Assembly (NCBI RefSeq): GCF_001189845.1
Contig: NZ_LFLZ01000058.1
Coordinates: forward strand, 1-59,557
Reading direction: 5' to 3'
Origin: Bradyrhizobium tropiciagri
Lineage (GTDB): Bacteria > Pseudomonadota > Alphaproteobacteria > Rhizobiales > Xanthobacteraceae
Length of the DNA stretch: 59,557 nt
The translations under genes and the position numbers were made by a program. Each line of letters begins with the position of its first letter. Position 1 is the stretch's first letter. Under the pieces are notes generated by a model. The model had not been told where the DNA came from. It made no database searches and saw only the letters and a program-made list of their open reading frames with translations. Shown here one piece after another: positions 16,683-25,464 of this stretch.

Positions 16683-17651
16683 ATGTCGTCCGCTTTGCGC
16701 GTCTCGATCATCATGGTGCTGTTGCTAGCGGCTACAGCGCTCGGGTTGATTGCCTACAATGTGAACCGACCGAAGGACCCGGCTGTCGCGGAGGCGGTCG
16801 CGGAAAAGCAGACTCCCGCGCCTGCTGCGACCGTCGCCTACTTTGTTGCGACCCGTCCGCTGTCGAAAGGAACGCTGGCTCGGGACGAGGATTTCTCCGT
16901 GCGCCAGGCGGCGCCGAACCGTGTCCCGGCAGGCGCGATCCTCGAAACGCCTGACAGCAAGGCCGGGCTTCCCGGTTCTCTGGTTCGCAAGTTCGTCGAC
17001 GCCGGCAGCGCCATCACCCTGGATGACATCCTGCGTCCGAAGGATCGGGGCTTCCTCGCCAGCGTTCTGGCGCCGGACAGCCGCGCGATCAGCATCAAGG
17101 TCGACGAGGAGACCGGCGTCTCGGGTCTGATCAGGCCGGGCGACAATGTCGATGTGGTGTTGACCCAGGTCTTCGAGAAGGCGGACCCGGTGAAGCGCGC
17201 CGTCAGCGAAACCGTTCTGTCCAATGTGCGCGTCATCGCGATCGATCAGGAGATCGCACAGGGCGGGCGCCCCGTCAGCAACGCCGTCGTAGGCAAGACC
17301 GCGCAAACCGTATCGCTGGAGCTCAAGCCGGACCAGGTCAAGAAGGTCGCCGTCGCAAAGCAGCTTGGAACGCTGTCGCTCGTCGTCCGCGCTGCGGCCG
17401 AGCAGTGGGACAAGGCCGACACGGGTGCGACATCGAGCTGCGATGTCTCGCCCGAGCTGGCGCGCCAGAGTGCCGTTGCCGGCCAGAGCACCACGGTGGC
17501 GATCTATAACGCCAGCGGCATGAAGCAATACTCGGTCAGGAAGCAGGATGCGGACGACGACTACCGTGCAGGCTGCGACGGGCCATCCCCGCTCGAGGCT
17601 CAGACGACGGCGGCGGCCAGTGACACCGGCAAAGGGGCGGAGAAGCGGTGA
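16683..17651 (+). CDS. cpaB: Flp pilus assembly protein CpaB (RcpC)
   Basis: 322 residues with one N-terminal membrane helix (SIIMVLLLAATALGLIAYNV) and a SAF-type domain (VATRPLSKGTLARDEDFSVR; SRAISIKVDEETGVSGLIRP; GDNVDVVLTQV). CpaB/RcpC is a periplasmic component that works with the CpaC secretin. The stop codon overlaps the next start (TGATG at 17649-17653). Gene order cpaA-cpaB-cpaE is compact with no promoters in between. Confidence 0.92.
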   Translation: MSSALRVSIIMVLLLAATALGLIAYNVNRPKDPAVAEAVAEKQTPAPAATVAYFVATRPLSKGTLARDEDFSVRQAAPNRVPAGAILETPDSKAGLPGSLVRKFVDAGSAITLDDILRPKDRGFLASVLAPDSRAISIKVDEETGVSGLIRPGDNVDVVLTQVFEKADPVKRAVSETVLSNVRVIAIDQEIAQGGRPVSNAVVGKTAQTVSLELKPDQVKKVAVAKQLGTLSLVVRAAAEQWDKADTGATSSCDVSPELARQSAVAGQSTTVAIYNASGMKQYSVRKQDADDDYRAGCDGPSPLEAQTTAAASDTGKGAEKR

Positions 17652-18547
17652 TGAGTGTGAACATGGCAGTGGTTGATCCCCCCGAAGAGACGACGACGTC
17701 CCTCGTCACGCGTAACCGCATCGTCTGCTTCGTGAACGACGAGCTGAGCGCTGCGGCCCTGCGCAAGGGTCTCGACGGCAGCAATCTGGTGATCCGGCGC
17801 GGCACTATCCGTCATGCGACGCGCATGCTCGAAACCGACACCGATTTGTACGCGCTGGTGACCGATATCAGCGGTCTGGATGATCCCTTCACCGAACTGG
17901 AACGCCTCGCCAGCGTTTGTCCGCCCGACGTGAAAGTGGCCCTGATCGGCGAGAACAGGGAGATTACCTTCTACCGCGAGCTGATGGAGATCGGCCTTAC
18001 CGAATATCTTCCAACGCCGATCACCCGGGACATGGTGCTCGACCAGCTGCGCCCCAAGCTGCTTGGCGACGCTGCGCCCGCCCAAAGTGATCGCGATCGG
18101 GGTGGGCATGTGGTCTCGATCTGCGGTGCGCAGGGCGGCGCTGGAGCAACCAGCATTGCGATCAACCTCGCGCTGCAACTGGCAGAGACCACCAAGGCCA
18201 AGGTGGCGCTGCTCGACCTGCATCTGCAGAATGGCGAAACCGCGGTGATGCTGGGTGTCCGTCCGGGACCTGGCCTTCGCATTGCCCTTGAAAATCCGAT
18301 GCGGGCCGACACGCTGTTTCTGGAGCGGACGGCAATCGAGGTGAACGATCGGGTTTGCCTGATTTCCGGTGACGAAGATCTCGATGCCAAGCTCGACATC
18401 ACCGAGGCGGGCGTGCGGCACGTGCTGGGCCTGCTCCGGCAGCGCTTCAACTACGTCGTCGTCGATGTGCCGGTGCCGTTCCCGGCATCGATCTATCCGG
18501 TCATCAAGATGTCCCGTCACGTGCTGGTGCTGCTGGAAGCGAGGTGA
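17651..18547 (+). CDS. cpaE: CpaE, N-terminal receiver-like and ParA-like part (frame interrupted)
   Basis: 298 residues of a protein normally ~400 long. Residues ~15-135 resemble the receiver-like domain of CpaE; then the MinD/ParA-type P-loop GAQGGAGATS at ~159-168 and VALLDLHLQNGETAVML. The frame stops at 18545-18547 within SRHVLVLLEAR, and the missing C-terminal part continues one frame over from 18544. A one-base loss near 18540 would explain this. The stop and a GTG start overlap (GTGA). CpaE helps position the Tad machine at the pole. Start at 17651 chosen for the TGATG overlap with cpaB. Confidence 0.85.
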   Translation: MSVNMAVVDPPEETTTSLVTRNRIVCFVNDELSAAALRKGLDGSNLVIRRGTIRHATRMLETDTDLYALVTDISGLDDPFTELERLASVCPPDVKVALIGENREITFYRELMEIGLTEYLPTPITRDMVLDQLRPKLLGDAAPAQSDRDRGGHVVSICGAQGGAGATSIAINLALQLAETTKAKVALLDLHLQNGETAVMLGVRPGPGLRIALENPMRADTLFLERTAIEVNDRVCLISGDEDLDAKLDITEAGVRHVLGLLRQRFNYVVVDVPVPFPASIYPVIKMSRHVLVLLEAR

Positions 18548-18861
18548 CGGGCCTGCGCAATGCACATGCGCTGCGCAACGCCGTCACCAACATCGCCGGC
18601 AAGGATCGGGTCTTCACCCTGCTAAATCGCGCTGATCGCGCCGGCGGCCTGCCCAGGGCGACGATCGTCAAGGCGCTTGGTACAGAGCCGGACATGATCA
18701 TCCCCGATCTCGGCAAGGGAATGACCCAGGCGGTCAATCTCGGCATTCCGGCGCTGAAGCACGTATCCAAACTGCGGCGCCACCTCGCCCCGATTGTACG
18801 GGAGATCACCGGCGTCGGCTCCATGAAAAGGTCTGGGTGGAAGAGGTGGCTCGGGCTATGA
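18544..18861 (+). CDS. cpaE: CpaE C-terminal part, separate frame
   Basis: 105 residues from a GTG overlapping the preceding stop. Sequence (TGLRNAHALRNAVTNIAGKD, FTLLNRADRAGGLPRATIVK, then PDLGKGMTQAVNLGIPAL) is the direct continuation of the CpaE ParA-like domain. Either cpaE is a frameshifted gene (possibly a sequencing error) or the two halves are made by translational coupling. Its stop overlaps the cpaF start (ATGA at 18858-18861). Confidence 0.8.
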   Translation: MTGLRNAHALRNAVTNIAGKDRVFTLLNRADRAGGLPRATIVKALGTEPDMIIPDLGKGMTQAVNLGIPALKHVSKLRRHLAPIVREITGVGSMKRSGWKRWLGL

Positions 18862-20300
18862 AAAAGTTCGGCAGGCGCGCAGACGATATGCCAGTACGGA
18901 TGCCTGGAGCGGTGCTGGTCGCGCCACCAGCGGCACCGAGCGTGCAGCCGGTCCCGCCGCCTTTGCCGCCGACGGAACCGAGCATCGCGCCCCCGGCATC
19001 CGGCCTGTTTGCATCGGCGCCGAAGCGTGAGGAGCCTTCGCACCATCCGGTGATGCCGGCGTCGCTGCGCGAACGGGTGATCGAACAGATCGAGCCGTCG
19101 GTGGCCACGACCGTGTCCCGCGACGTCCTGCGCCGGCAGATCGAGGAAATCATCCACGGCATCGCCAATCAGGAGCGGCTGGAGCTGTCGGGCCGCGAGC
19201 AGCTCTTCCTGGCGGAGGAAATCGCCGACGACATGACCGGCTACGGGCCGCTTCGTCCGCTGCTGCTCGACGAGACGATCAACGACATCATGATCAACGG
19301 GCCGAGCAACGTCTATGTCGAGCGGGCCGGCAAGCTCGAGCGGGTCGCGGTCCGGTTCCGCGACAACGACCATATTGCCGCGGTCGCGCAGAAAATCGCC
19401 TCGCAGGTCGGCCGCCGCGTCGACGAGTCCAGCCCGATGGTGGACTGCCGTCTGCCGGACGGCAGCCGCGTCAACATCATTCTGCCGCCGCTCTCGATCC
19501 ATAGCCCCTGCATCTCGATCCGAAAATTCCCGAGCCGGCGTTTCAATATCGCCGGGATGATCGAGAACGGAACGATGAACGCGGCGCTTGGGCAGTTGCT
19601 GGAGATCGCCTCCCGCTGCCGGCTCAACGTTCTGGTCTCCGGCGGCACCGGTTCGGGCAAGACGACGCTGCTGAACGCCTTGAGCCAGTTCATCGACCAC
19701 AGCGAGCGCATCGTCACGATCGAGGACGCAGCCGAGCTGCAACTCCAGCAGCCGCACGTGATCAGCCTGGAGACGCGGCCGCCGAGCCTCGAGGGAACCG
19801 GGCAGGTCACCCAGCGCGATCTGCTGTGGAATGCGCTGCGCATGCGTCCGGACCGCATCGTCGTCGGCGAGGTGCGCGGCGCCGAAGCGTTCGACATGCT
19901 CCAGGCGATGAACACCGGCCATGATGGATCGGTCTCGACCGTGCACGCCAACAGCACTCGCGATGCGCTGACCCGCGTGGAAAACATGGTGCAGATGGGG
20001 CAGGTCAACCTGCCTTCGCGCGCGATCCGCGCGCAGATCGTCGCCGCGCTCGATCTCATCGTGCAGGTCGAACGCATGCGGGACGGCCAGCGCCGCATCG
20101 TGCAGGTCAGCGAGGTGATCGGCCTCGAGGGCGAAGTGATTACCACCAACGACATCGCGTTCTTCGAGTACAAGGACGAGGACATTCACGGGCGGATATC
20201 GGGCACCTACAGATCCACCAATGCAGTCCCGAAATTCAAGAGCCGCCTCGTCTATTACGGGCTTGATCGAGCCTGGGCCGAGGCAATGAGGCAGATCTGA
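18858..20300 (+). CDS. cpaF: Pilus assembly ATPase CpaF (TadA)
   Basis: 480 residues from the ATG that overlaps the cpaE stop; a GTG at 18837 would add seven residues. A Pro-rich N-terminus is followed by the N-terminal domain (RQIEEIIHGIANQERLEL, GYGPLRPLLLDETINDIMIN) and the secretion-ATPase core: Walker A GGTGSGKTT at ~262-270, Asp-box ERIVTIEDAAELQL, Walker B RPDRIVVGEVRGAEAFDM, His-box TGHDGSVSTVHANS. This hexameric ATPase drives pilus extension and, in Tad systems, retraction. It works on the TadB/TadC platform encoded next. Confidence 0.96.
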   Translation: MKKFGRRADDMPVRMPGAVLVAPPAAPSVQPVPPPLPPTEPSIAPPASGLFASAPKREEPSHHPVMPASLRERVIEQIEPSVATTVSRDVLRRQIEEIIHGIANQERLELSGREQLFLAEEIADDMTGYGPLRPLLLDETINDIMINGPSNVYVERAGKLERVAVRFRDNDHIAAVAQKIASQVGRRVDESSPMVDCRLPDGSRVNIILPPLSIHSPCISIRKFPSRRFNIAGMIENGTMNAALGQLLEIASRCRLNVLVSGGTGSGKTTLLNALSQFIDHSERIVTIEDAAELQLQQPHVISLETRPPSLEGTGQVTQRDLLWNALRMRPDRIVVGEVRGAEAFDMLQAMNTGHDGSVSTVHANSTRDALTRVENMVQMGQVNLPSRAIRAQIVAALDLIVQVERMRDGQRRIVQVSEVIGLEGEVITTNDIAFFEYKDEDIHGRISGTYRSTNAVPKFKSRLVYYGLDRAWAEAMRQI

Positions 20301-21226
20301 TGTCGATCCCCCTGGTCATCGTTCTGGTGCTTCTGCTGTGCGCGACGATCAATACGTTGTGGCTCGACGGGCGAGAGCGGCGTATGGACCGCCAACTCGA
20401 GATTGCTCTGCCGACGGCTGAGGCGGCAACCCTGGTGTCCATCCGTCGCGCGGCCAAGGCTTCGCGTTGGCGCATGCTGCATCGCTTTTTCAATTATCGC
20501 CCTGAGATGGTGTATCCGGTGCGCCCGGTCTATGTGCTGCTTGCGGGGGCATTGGCGGCGGCGGGAGTCCTCTATCTCAATGAGATTCTGAAGTTCTCCG
20601 GCCTCAAGGCGGGTATTGCGGCTGCGATCGTCGCCGTCCTGGTCGTGCGCGGTCTGTTCGGGTGGCAGCAACGGCGCTTTGCAAATCAACTCTTCCAGCA
20701 ACTTCCCGACGCGATCCAGCTGGTGACCAGTACCGTCCGATCGGGGTTGCCCGTAAACGAAGCATTCCGCACCATCGCCCGCGAGATGCCGCAACCGACA
20801 TCCGGAGAGTTTGCCATCGTCTGCAGTGAATTGAATCTGGGCAGGTCGCCCGAGGAAGCCGTGGAAGAGGTCTATCGGCGAACGCAAGTGCCGGAATATG
20901 CGATGTTTGCGGTCACGCTTGCGGTGCAATTGAAGACCGGCGGCAGCCTTGCGGAAACGCTGCAGACGCTGGGCGAGACCGTCAGCCAGCGGGTCGCGCT
21001 GGCGGCCCGTGCGAAGGCGCTGGCCGGGGAGGTCATCTTCTCCTCGCGCGCGCTCACGTTCGCGCCGCTGATCATCGGCGGGCTGCTTTACTGGATCAAT
21101 CCGCAGTCGATCGATCTGCTGTTGTTCGATTCTGAAGGGAACGTGCTGCTCGCGTATGCGGCGTGTTCGGTCCTGATGGGACATTTCGTGATCCGCTGGA
21201 TGGTCAGAAGGGAAACGTCGCTATGA
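20300..21226 (+). CDS. tadB: Tad platform protein TadB
   Basis: 308 residues, inner-membrane platform protein with a T2SSF domain. Hydrophobic helices at the N-terminus, near residues 75-115 and near the C-terminus. The core reads LFQQLPDAIQLVTSTVRSGL ... FRTIAREMPQPTSGEFAIVC ... GGSLAETLQTLGETVSQRVA, typical of TadB. ATG overlaps the cpaF stop (TGATG). Partner of TadC and of the CpaF ATPase. Confidence 0.95.
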   Translation: MSIPLVIVLVLLLCATINTLWLDGRERRMDRQLEIALPTAEAATLVSIRRAAKASRWRMLHRFFNYRPEMVYPVRPVYVLLAGALAAAGVLYLNEILKFSGLKAGIAAAIVAVLVVRGLFGWQQRRFANQLFQQLPDAIQLVTSTVRSGLPVNEAFRTIAREMPQPTSGEFAIVCSELNLGRSPEEAVEEVYRRTQVPEYAMFAVTLAVQLKTGGSLAETLQTLGETVSQRVALAARAKALAGEVIFSSRALTFAPLIIGGLLYWINPQSIDLLLFDSEGNVLLAYAACSVLMGHFVIRWMVRRETSL

Positions 21227-22131
21227 CGGCCGGTCTTGGTTTGGCGGCTGTCGCGGTCGCGGTCGCGGCTGTGACCTTCCTGTTGATCATTCGCGAGGTA
21301 CATCTTCGCGCCCTGGACACGCGTGTGTCGAACGCGGTGCTGGGCATTCCCGACCGCTCGGCCTCGTCGAAGGACCTGATCGGCTGGCTTTCAACCGTTG
21401 GTATGCGCTACAGGCGCTTTTACGGTCGGGAGAACCTGGACCAGTTGCGGGTGGTGCTGCAATCGGCGGGTTTCAATCACTATCGAACGCTGCCGATCTG
21501 GATCGGCTTCAAGATGGTCAGCTCGGTTGTGCTTCCGATCGCAGCATTCTCCTTCGCGCAGATTATCGGAAGCCCGTTCAGCGACGTGATGATCTACACG
21601 TTCCTCGGCCTGGCGATCGGGATCGTGGGCCCCCGCCTGATTTTGCTGTTTCTGAAGCGGCGCTTCGATTCGGCGATTCGGCTGGGCACGCCCGATACCA
21701 TCGACCTGCTTGTCGTCTGCAGTGAAGCGGGCATGGGCCTGGAGAGCGCGCTTGAACGCGTGGCGGAGGAGATGCGGGAGACCAATCCTGCCATCGCGCA
21801 GGTGTTGCACGGTCTTCTTGATGATCTCCGGATCTTGCCGAACCGCGCCGATGCATTCGAGAAGCTTGCCACCACGTCGGAGGGGCTCCGTCGTTTCGGC
21901 ACTATGGTCAGCCAAAGCCTGCAATACGGCACGCCATTGAGTCAGGCTCTGCGCAGCATCGCGACGGACTTGCGCCGGGAGCGCATCACGAAGCTGGAAG
22001 AGAGGGCGCACAAATTGGGCGCCAAGCTTACCCTCCCGATGGTGCTGTTCCTGCTCCCGGCGATGTTCATCATTTTGGGCGCAAGCCCGTTCCTTCACCT
22101 CACACGTACATTCACCAACATGGGTCACTGA
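21223..22131 (+). CDS. tadC: Tad platform protein TadC
   Basis: 302 residues from the ATG at 21223, which overlaps the tadB stop (ATGA); the in-frame extension to 21163 lies inside tadB. T2SSF domain with TPDTIDLLVVCSEAGMGLES, RVAEEMRETNPAIAQVLHGL and SQSLQYGTPLSQALRSIATD. Helices at the N-terminus, centre and C-terminus. It forms the inner-membrane platform with TadB. Confidence 0.95.
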   Translation: MTAGLGLAAVAVAVAAVTFLLIIREVHLRALDTRVSNAVLGIPDRSASSKDLIGWLSTVGMRYRRFYGRENLDQLRVVLQSAGFNHYRTLPIWIGFKMVSSVVLPIAAFSFAQIIGSPFSDVMIYTFLGLAIGIVGPRLILLFLKRRFDSAIRLGTPDTIDLLVVCSEAGMGLESALERVAEEMRETNPAIAQVLHGLLDDLRILPNRADAFEKLATTSEGLRRFGTMVSQSLQYGTPLSQALRSIATDLRRERITKLEERAHKLGAKLTLPMVLFLLPAMFIILGASPFLHLTRTFTNMGH

Positions 22132-22134
22132 GCC

Positions 22135-22788
22135 GTGAGTGCAAGTACAATGTCACTGCCGACAAGCCTCGCTTACGATCGCGTAACGCGAGTGCTAGGC
22201 AGCGCGTGGTTTCTTCTTCTGGGACTTACCGTTGCGCTCAAGCTCGGGACATCCTCTGGCGAGCCCTGGCCGTCCCTCGTGTCGAGCCTTTGTATCGCGG
22301 TGTTTTACCTGATGCTGGCGCTGCTGGTCCTGACCCGGGCACCCGCCAAGGCGCAAGCGGAAGGTCTGCTGCCGAGGATAGCGGCATTCGTCGGCACCTA
22401 TTGGCCGTGGACGATCACGTTCTTCGCCAAGACCGAAGATGCATTGCCAAACCTGGTGTCGACGGTTTGCGTGCTGACCGGGATGATCATGATCCTCGTC
22501 ACCATCCGACATCTGGGACGGTCGTTCAGTCTGGTGCCGCAGGCCCGTTCGGTGGTGCAGACCGGTCCTTACAGGTGGGTCAAGCATCCTCTGTATCTGT
22601 CGGAGGAGATCGTGTTCCTCGGTGTCGTGCTGCAGCATCTGAGCGTTGTAACCGTGGCCTTGCTGATCCTGCACATCGGCATCCAGGTCTGCCGGATTCT
22701 CTACGAGGAGGACGTGCTTCGGCGCAATCTTCCGGAATATTCCAGCTACGAAGCGTCGCGCTGGAGATTGATTCCCTACGTTTGGTGA
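22135..22788 (+). CDS. Isoprenylcysteine carboxyl methyltransferase (ICMT)-family membrane methyltransferase
   Basis: 217 residues with five or so membrane helices. The ICMT/PEMT core is at residues 143-157 (TGPYRWVKHPLYLSE), and the family's C-terminal pattern at ~191-214 (EEDVLRRNLPEYSSYEASRW, then RLIP). Enzymes of this fold methylate lipidic or terminal carboxyl/amine groups using SAM inside the membrane. The gene lies between tadC (3-base gap) and a TadE gene that begins at once, so it belongs to the pilus operon. As CpaA lacks the PilD-type methylase, a role in pilin or lipid methylation is conceivable but unproven. Confidence 0.85.
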   Translation: MSASTMSLPTSLAYDRVTRVLGSAWFLLLGLTVALKLGTSSGEPWPSLVSSLCIAVFYLMLALLVLTRAPAKAQAEGLLPRIAAFVGTYWPWTITFFAKTEDALPNLVSTVCVLTGMIMILVTIRHLGRSFSLVPQARSVVQTGPYRWVKHPLYLSEEIVFLGVVLQHLSVVTVALLILHIGIQVCRILYEEDVLRRNLPEYSSYEASRWRLIPYVW

Positions 22789-22794
22789 GTGGCC

Positions 22795-23268
22795 ATGCCT
22801 TGCCGGGAAAGTTGCGAGAGTCTCAAGCGTTTGCTGATCGCGGATCAGCGCGGCGCCGCCGCCTTGGAAATGCCCATCGTCTACCTTTTCCTGCTCCTGG
22901 CTATTCTTCTTCCGCTTGCTGATCTTGCGATTGCCGGCTTCCAGTACATATCGGCATTTGCGGCGTTGCGCGGGTTCGGGCAGGCCATCCTGTATTCCCC
23001 CCCGCCCGACGTCACCAACTCGAGCACCTGGGCGAATGCCGCGATCGCCAAGGCCGATAGCCGCTATCCGATCTCAAGCATTCAGCTCATTTGTGGCGAC
23101 AGCAATGCTGCCTGCGGGTCAGGAAATTCCGATCCTAACCTGGCGAAATGGTACGTGTACTCGACAACGATCACGCTGGCGCCGATGGTGCTGACATCGG
23201 TGCTGTGCACGAGTGGCAGTACCAACCCCTGTACGTTCACGCTGACTTACTCCGAGCGGTTTCAATAG
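22795..23268 (+). CDS. TadE-like minor pilus protein
   Basis: 157 residues from ATG 22795 (a GTG at 22789 adds two). The leader ends ADQRG, then AAALEMPIVYLFLLLAILLP is the pseudopilin helix with its Glu. The periplasmic part contains FQYISAFAALRGFGQAILYS and several Cys (CGDSNAACGSG, CTSGSTNPC). TadE-like proteins are minor pilins of the Tad system. First of a TadE-TadG-TadE trio. Confidence 0.85.
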   Translation: MPCRESCESLKRLLIADQRGAAALEMPIVYLFLLLAILLPLADLAIAGFQYISAFAALRGFGQAILYSPPPDVTNSSTWANAAIAKADSRYPISSIQLICGDSNAACGSGNSDPNLAKWYVYSTTITLAPMVLTSVLCTSGSTNPCTFTLTYSERFQ

Positions 23269-23276
23269 GATGTGCC

Positions 23277-24629
23277 ATGCGTAACATGCTCAATTGCCGT
23301 CGAGGCTCAGTCGCATTCGCAACCACGATTGCCTTGGTGCCGTTGATCGGTGTGATGGCGCTCGGCGGGGAGGCCGGAACGTGGTACGTGACCCAGCAGC
23401 GCGCCCAGGGGACGGCTGATGCGGCTGCCTATTCGGGCGCCTTGCGGCTGGCGTGCGACGCTTCTCCAACGGCCGGTACAAGCTGCAACAACACGCAGGC
23501 CTACGATTATCGCGGCAAGCAGGTCGCAGCGCAGAACGCGTTCTGCAATGCGTCCGGCGATCCGACCTATCCAGGCTCCACATGTGTGAGCAGAAGCGGC
23601 ATCACGCAGACGGTCCAGGTCGCATCGCTGGCTTCATGGAACGGGACTGCGGGAACGTACGTCCAGGCCACCATCAGCCAGCAGCAGCCGGCCTATCTGG
23701 CCCGCGTCCTTGGCATGACGACGATCAACGTGGCCGCGACGGCGATCGCCCAAGTTGATACGGGACTAGCTCAACCTCCATGTGTGTTGGCCGTGACGGG
23801 CTCGGTGACCTTTCAAGGCAGCGCAACCGTGTCGTCGCCAACCTGCGGCATTTCGTCGAACAGCAACGCGTCGAACGCGATCGGGTTCATCGGCAATTCT
23901 GGCATCTCGGTAAATGCGCCGAGCTATACGGTCGGCGGCTGTTCGCAGACGGGCGGAAGCCAGTGCACGGGCGTAAAAACTTATCAGCAACCGATCCCGG
24001 ATCCCCTGAGTGCGGTGAACACTGCGATATCGGCGCTGAAAACGGCGGACTTTCCGAACAAGCAGTGCAAAACACAGCCGACTTCGTATGAGACGGTCAA
24101 GACAGGTTCCTGCTACAATGGCAGCGTGACGTTGAGCGGCAACGTGACCTTGAGCGGCACCTACTATTTCAACGGCGATGTCACGATCAGTGGTGCCTCG
24201 ACAACCGTGACTGGAACTGCCACCCTGATCATTTTCGGAAACGGAACGCTGACGATCAACGGTGGTCCGACCATCCAGCTCACGGCGATGGCCGCTCCCT
24301 CGGGCCCGTCGACCCTTTCGTCAGTCCTAAGCAAGATGGCCAAGCTTCTCATCTACGATGGGGAGAATCCGAAGAACAACCAGGATGTGAGTATCGGCGG
24401 TAGTTCGACCAGCTACTTCAACGGTATTGTCTATGTACCAAACGCTAAACTCACCTATTCCGGAAATAGCAGCTCGTCTGCCCCGGCAGCCGGTTGTTAC
24501 GAGGTTATTGCATATGCGGTGAAATTTCAGGGCAACACGAAGCTGGACAACTCTCAATGTCCAAACTCTACGACCAGTCCGGGTGCCGGAGCAGAGCCGA
24601 ATGTTCAAACCGTACATTTGGTGCAGTGA
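23277..24629 (+). CDS. TadG-like pilus assembly protein
   Basis: 450 residues from the ATG at 23277; the longer frame to 23148 overlaps the TadE gene. N-terminus RRGSVAFATTIALVPLIGVM is the membrane segment, then EAGTWYVTQQRAQGTADAAA, a TadG hallmark. The rest is a long Thr/Ser/Asn-rich periplasmic domain; the C-terminal half (NGIVYVPNAKLTYSGNSSSS) resembles that of the TadG-like protein at 8024-9349. Stop overlaps the next start (TGATG). Confidence 0.87.
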   Translation: MRNMLNCRRGSVAFATTIALVPLIGVMALGGEAGTWYVTQQRAQGTADAAAYSGALRLACDASPTAGTSCNNTQAYDYRGKQVAAQNAFCNASGDPTYPGSTCVSRSGITQTVQVASLASWNGTAGTYVQATISQQQPAYLARVLGMTTINVAATAIAQVDTGLAQPPCVLAVTGSVTFQGSATVSSPTCGISSNSNASNAIGFIGNSGISVNAPSYTVGGCSQTGGSQCTGVKTYQQPIPDPLSAVNTAISALKTADFPNKQCKTQPTSYETVKTGSCYNGSVTLSGNVTLSGTYYFNGDVTISGASTTVTGTATLIIFGNGTLTINGGPTIQLTAMAAPSGPSTLSSVLSKMAKLLIYDGENPKNNQDVSIGGSSTSYFNGIVYVPNAKLTYSGNSSSSAPAAGCYEVIAYAVKFQGNTKLDNSQCPNSTTSPGAGAEPNVQTVHLVQ

Positions 24630-25048
24630 TGAGGAGGCTCGACCAGCGGGGAGTCGCGTCTATCGAGTTTTGCCTCGTTGCCGTGCCCCTGTTCACGCTG
24701 ATCTTCGCCATCTTTGATTTCGGACGTTATGCGATCACGATGCAGTCGTTGCGCGCGCTTGCCGATGCCGGCGCCCGGGCGAACATCATCCAGTGCTACT
24801 CGCCGGCTGTGATCAAGGGCAATTCACCGTCCACTTGTACCACTGACTATCTCTCGGCCACGCAGAAGCAGGCGATTGCTCCCTTCCTCTATAACTCCAG
24901 CCTCGGTCTCACGCCGACAGTGACCACGACTGCGGGAACCAATGTGCTTACCGTGACGGCAAAACTGTCAGGCTTCACGATGCTGATGCCGTTCTGGAGC
25001 ACGACGACGTTCAACTCGCCGAGCGCGACTACCACGATTCCGTTCTGA
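24629..25048 (+). CDS. TadE-like minor pilus protein
   Basis: 139 residues from the ATG overlapping the TadG stop. Leader RRLDQRG, then VASIEFCLVAVPLFTLIFAI with the conserved Glu, then FDFGRYAITMQSLRALADAG, typical TadE. Two Cys (QCYS, TCTTDY). Last gene of the first transcription unit; two strong hairpins follow. Confidence 0.88.
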   Translation: MRRLDQRGVASIEFCLVAVPLFTLIFAIFDFGRYAITMQSLRALADAGARANIIQCYSPAVIKGNSPSTCTTDYLSATQKQAIAPFLYNSSLGLTPTVTTTAGTNVLTVTAKLSGFTMLMPFWSTTTFNSPSATTTIPF

Positions 25049-25090
25049 GACCCGAATCGTAGGGCCTGATCGGGGTGGGTTGCCGGGGCA

Positions 25091-25117
25091 GGGCAGCCGC
25101 CCGATCGGCGGTTGCCC
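25091..25117. terminator. 11-bp hairpin after the tadE gene
   Basis: GGGCAGCCGCC-CGATC-GGCGGTTGCCC forms an 11-bp stem with one G-U pair and a 5-base loop, 43 bases after the tadE stop. No long U-tract, but a good candidate end of the flp-cpaA-tadE transcript. Confidence 0.5.
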
Positions 25118-25254
25118 GTTGGATTGGCGGGCGACTAGCCCAAGCAGGCTACGGAAGTGGTGCGCACTGGCAACATCGGGGAGTTTTCTCGGGCATTGCG
25201 GCCGCCCGGCAGGGCTCTTTCCTTGCAATCAGGGTACGCGGCGGGGGATGATCC

Positions 25255-25277
25255 CCAAGCCGCCATTTGCGGCTTGG
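25255..25277. terminator. 9-bp perfect hairpin before cpaC
   Basis: CCAAGCCGC-CATTT-GCGGCTTGG, perfect 9-bp stem with a 5-base loop. Second hairpin in the 416-base gap between tadE and cpaC; the remainder of the gap holds no supportable gene and should carry the cpaC promoter. Confidence 0.5.
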
Positions 25278-25464
25278 TGCCGGGCAGGCCGGTTTGCGAT
25301 CCAGCGTGAGCGTGTCAGGGAATGGGAATGGGAATTCGCAAGTAACTATTTGTAATCGGACAGGTTGTAAGTTCTACGGCGTGGTGCACGAGGGAGACTA
25401 GTCAGGACGCCGGGGAGCCGTAAATTTACGGATGGCTGCGACAGCAGTGGCGAAGGGGTTTCGA

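Noticed and set aside
17600..18565. 321-codon minus-strand frame
   Set aside because: Antisense to cpaE with shadow-like composition.
18504..20189. 561-codon minus-strand open frame
   Set aside because: Antisense of cpaE/cpaF; His/Arg/Asp-rich composition typical of the shadow of high-GC coding sequence, no family pattern.
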